Part shown: piece after piece, positions 63,794 to 64,000 of the stretch
How positions within the stretch are numbered: the first letter of the stretch is position 1
Layout: the number at the start of each line of letters is the position of its first letter
Assembly (NCBI GenBank): GCA_000421045.1
Contig: ATWC01000002.1
Span: forward strand, 62,001 to 126,000
From: Lachnospiraceae bacterium NK4A179
GTDB lineage: Bacteria; Bacillota; Clostridia; Lachnospirales; Lachnospiraceae
Length of the DNA: 64,000 bases
Direction of reading: 5' to 3'
Program-made: the position numbers and the translations under genes
Notes under the pieces: model-generated
The model's input: the letters and a program-made list of their open reading frames with translations, nothing else
Databases searched by the model: none
Told to the model about the DNA's origin: nothing

Positions 63794-64000
63794 ATGAGAA
63801 AAAGAGTATTCACTAAGATCATAAGCCTTATCATGCTGTCGGTCGTTCTTGCGGGGGCAATTCCCGCTCATACCGAAGCTGCCGGCAGATCAGGTTATTC
63901 ATATAACAATTACATGCAGGTCTTCGATCCGGATTATTATGCGATACTCTATCCGGAGGTAGGGATCGCCTGCAACTTCAACAGAGATCTGCTCTTAAAA
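63794..64000 (+). CDS. Secreted protein, 3' end outside window
   Basis: 69 codons are visible and the frame is still open at the end. A typical Sec signal peptide (MRKRVFTKIISLIML onwards, cleavage probably after AHTEA) is followed by YMQVFDPDYYAILYPEVG. The F-D-x-x-Y-Y-x-x-x-Y-P-x-V pattern is a short repeat seen in Firmicutes cell-surface proteins, often with CAP, glycosidase or peptidase domains. The main domain lies beyond the window. A GGGG box precedes the ATG and the gene diverges from the GH9 operon. Confidence 0.8.
   Translation, partial: MRKRVFTKIISLIMLSVVLAGAIPAHTEAAGRSGYSYNNYMQVFDPDYYAILYPEVGIACNFNRDLLLK

Noticed and set aside
1-64000. tRNA, rRNA genes, CRISPR arrays and complete insertion sequences
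   Set aside because: Looked for on both strands by eye and none seen; short or divergent ones could be missed without a scan.

Overview
The window looks like a chromosomal segment of a plant-fibre-degrading, motile anaerobe of the Firmicutes, most likely a Lachnospiraceae of the Butyrivibrio/Pseudobutyrivibrio type. The reasons are moderate GC by eye, strong AGGAGG-type ribosome sites, T-box and TPP leaders, Gram-positive style lipoproteins, two anchored cellulases (GH5 and GH9), a chemoreceptor and many Firmicutes house-keeping families. No rRNA, tRNA, CRISPR array, prophage or complete insertion sequence was seen. Most genes are on the minus strand in tightly overlapped operons.

Layout. 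1-6103: the end of glpK, facing a t6A/maturation operon (YcxB-like, tsaE, tsaB, rimI, rnz, a small membrane protein, tsaD). 6280-11035: an SDR reductase resembling the EF-P 5-aminopentanone reductase, a PadR-DUF1700-DUF4097 envelope-stress-like operon with a palindrome inside its promoter, and a Uup-like ABC-F ATPase. 11057-13813: a T-box leader driving an unknown protein and CstA. 13800-19229: an Lgt-like paralogue, zinc-ribbon membrane protein, HflX, SGNH esterase, Prx6-type peroxiredoxin, lipoprotein and alpha/beta hydrolase.

19290-30445: a nine-gene transport island (Opp/Nik-type importer, MATE, SAM methyltransferase and two half-size ABC exporter-fold proteins). It has a structured G-rich leader with a terminator at its head and abuts the severed end of a GH10 xylanase gene at its tail. 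30555-43336: DUF362 ferredoxin-like protein, lipase-like membrane protein, Ldh-family dehydrogenase, NrnA-like DHH phosphoesterase, TVP38 protein, a REC-GGDQF signalling protein, membrane-anchored CBM2-GH5 cellulase, dtd, a barstar-like protein and an orphan FtsX-type permease.

43371-47808: a complete thiamin salvage operon (thiE, thiD, cytX, thiW, thiM) under a TPP riboswitch. 47817-50671: a MATE transporter whose promoter region carries a 27-codon relic of a Tet(M)-like GTPase, and a divergent esterase. 50725-55022: neuB-like, KdsC-like phosphatase, manC and manA in one operon, which fits synthesis of a KDN-type nonulosonic acid from mannose-6-phosphate. 55033-63660: an unusual operon of GH9 cellulase lipoprotein, chemoreceptor, DHH phosphoesterase with a novel tail, and a TIR-transmembrane-propeller protein. 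The window ends in the first 69 codons of a secreted protein.

The most interesting systems are the GH9-MCP-DHH-TIR operon, the methyltransferase-containing transport island with its unclassified leader RNA, and the T-box placed on an unknown gene and cstA.
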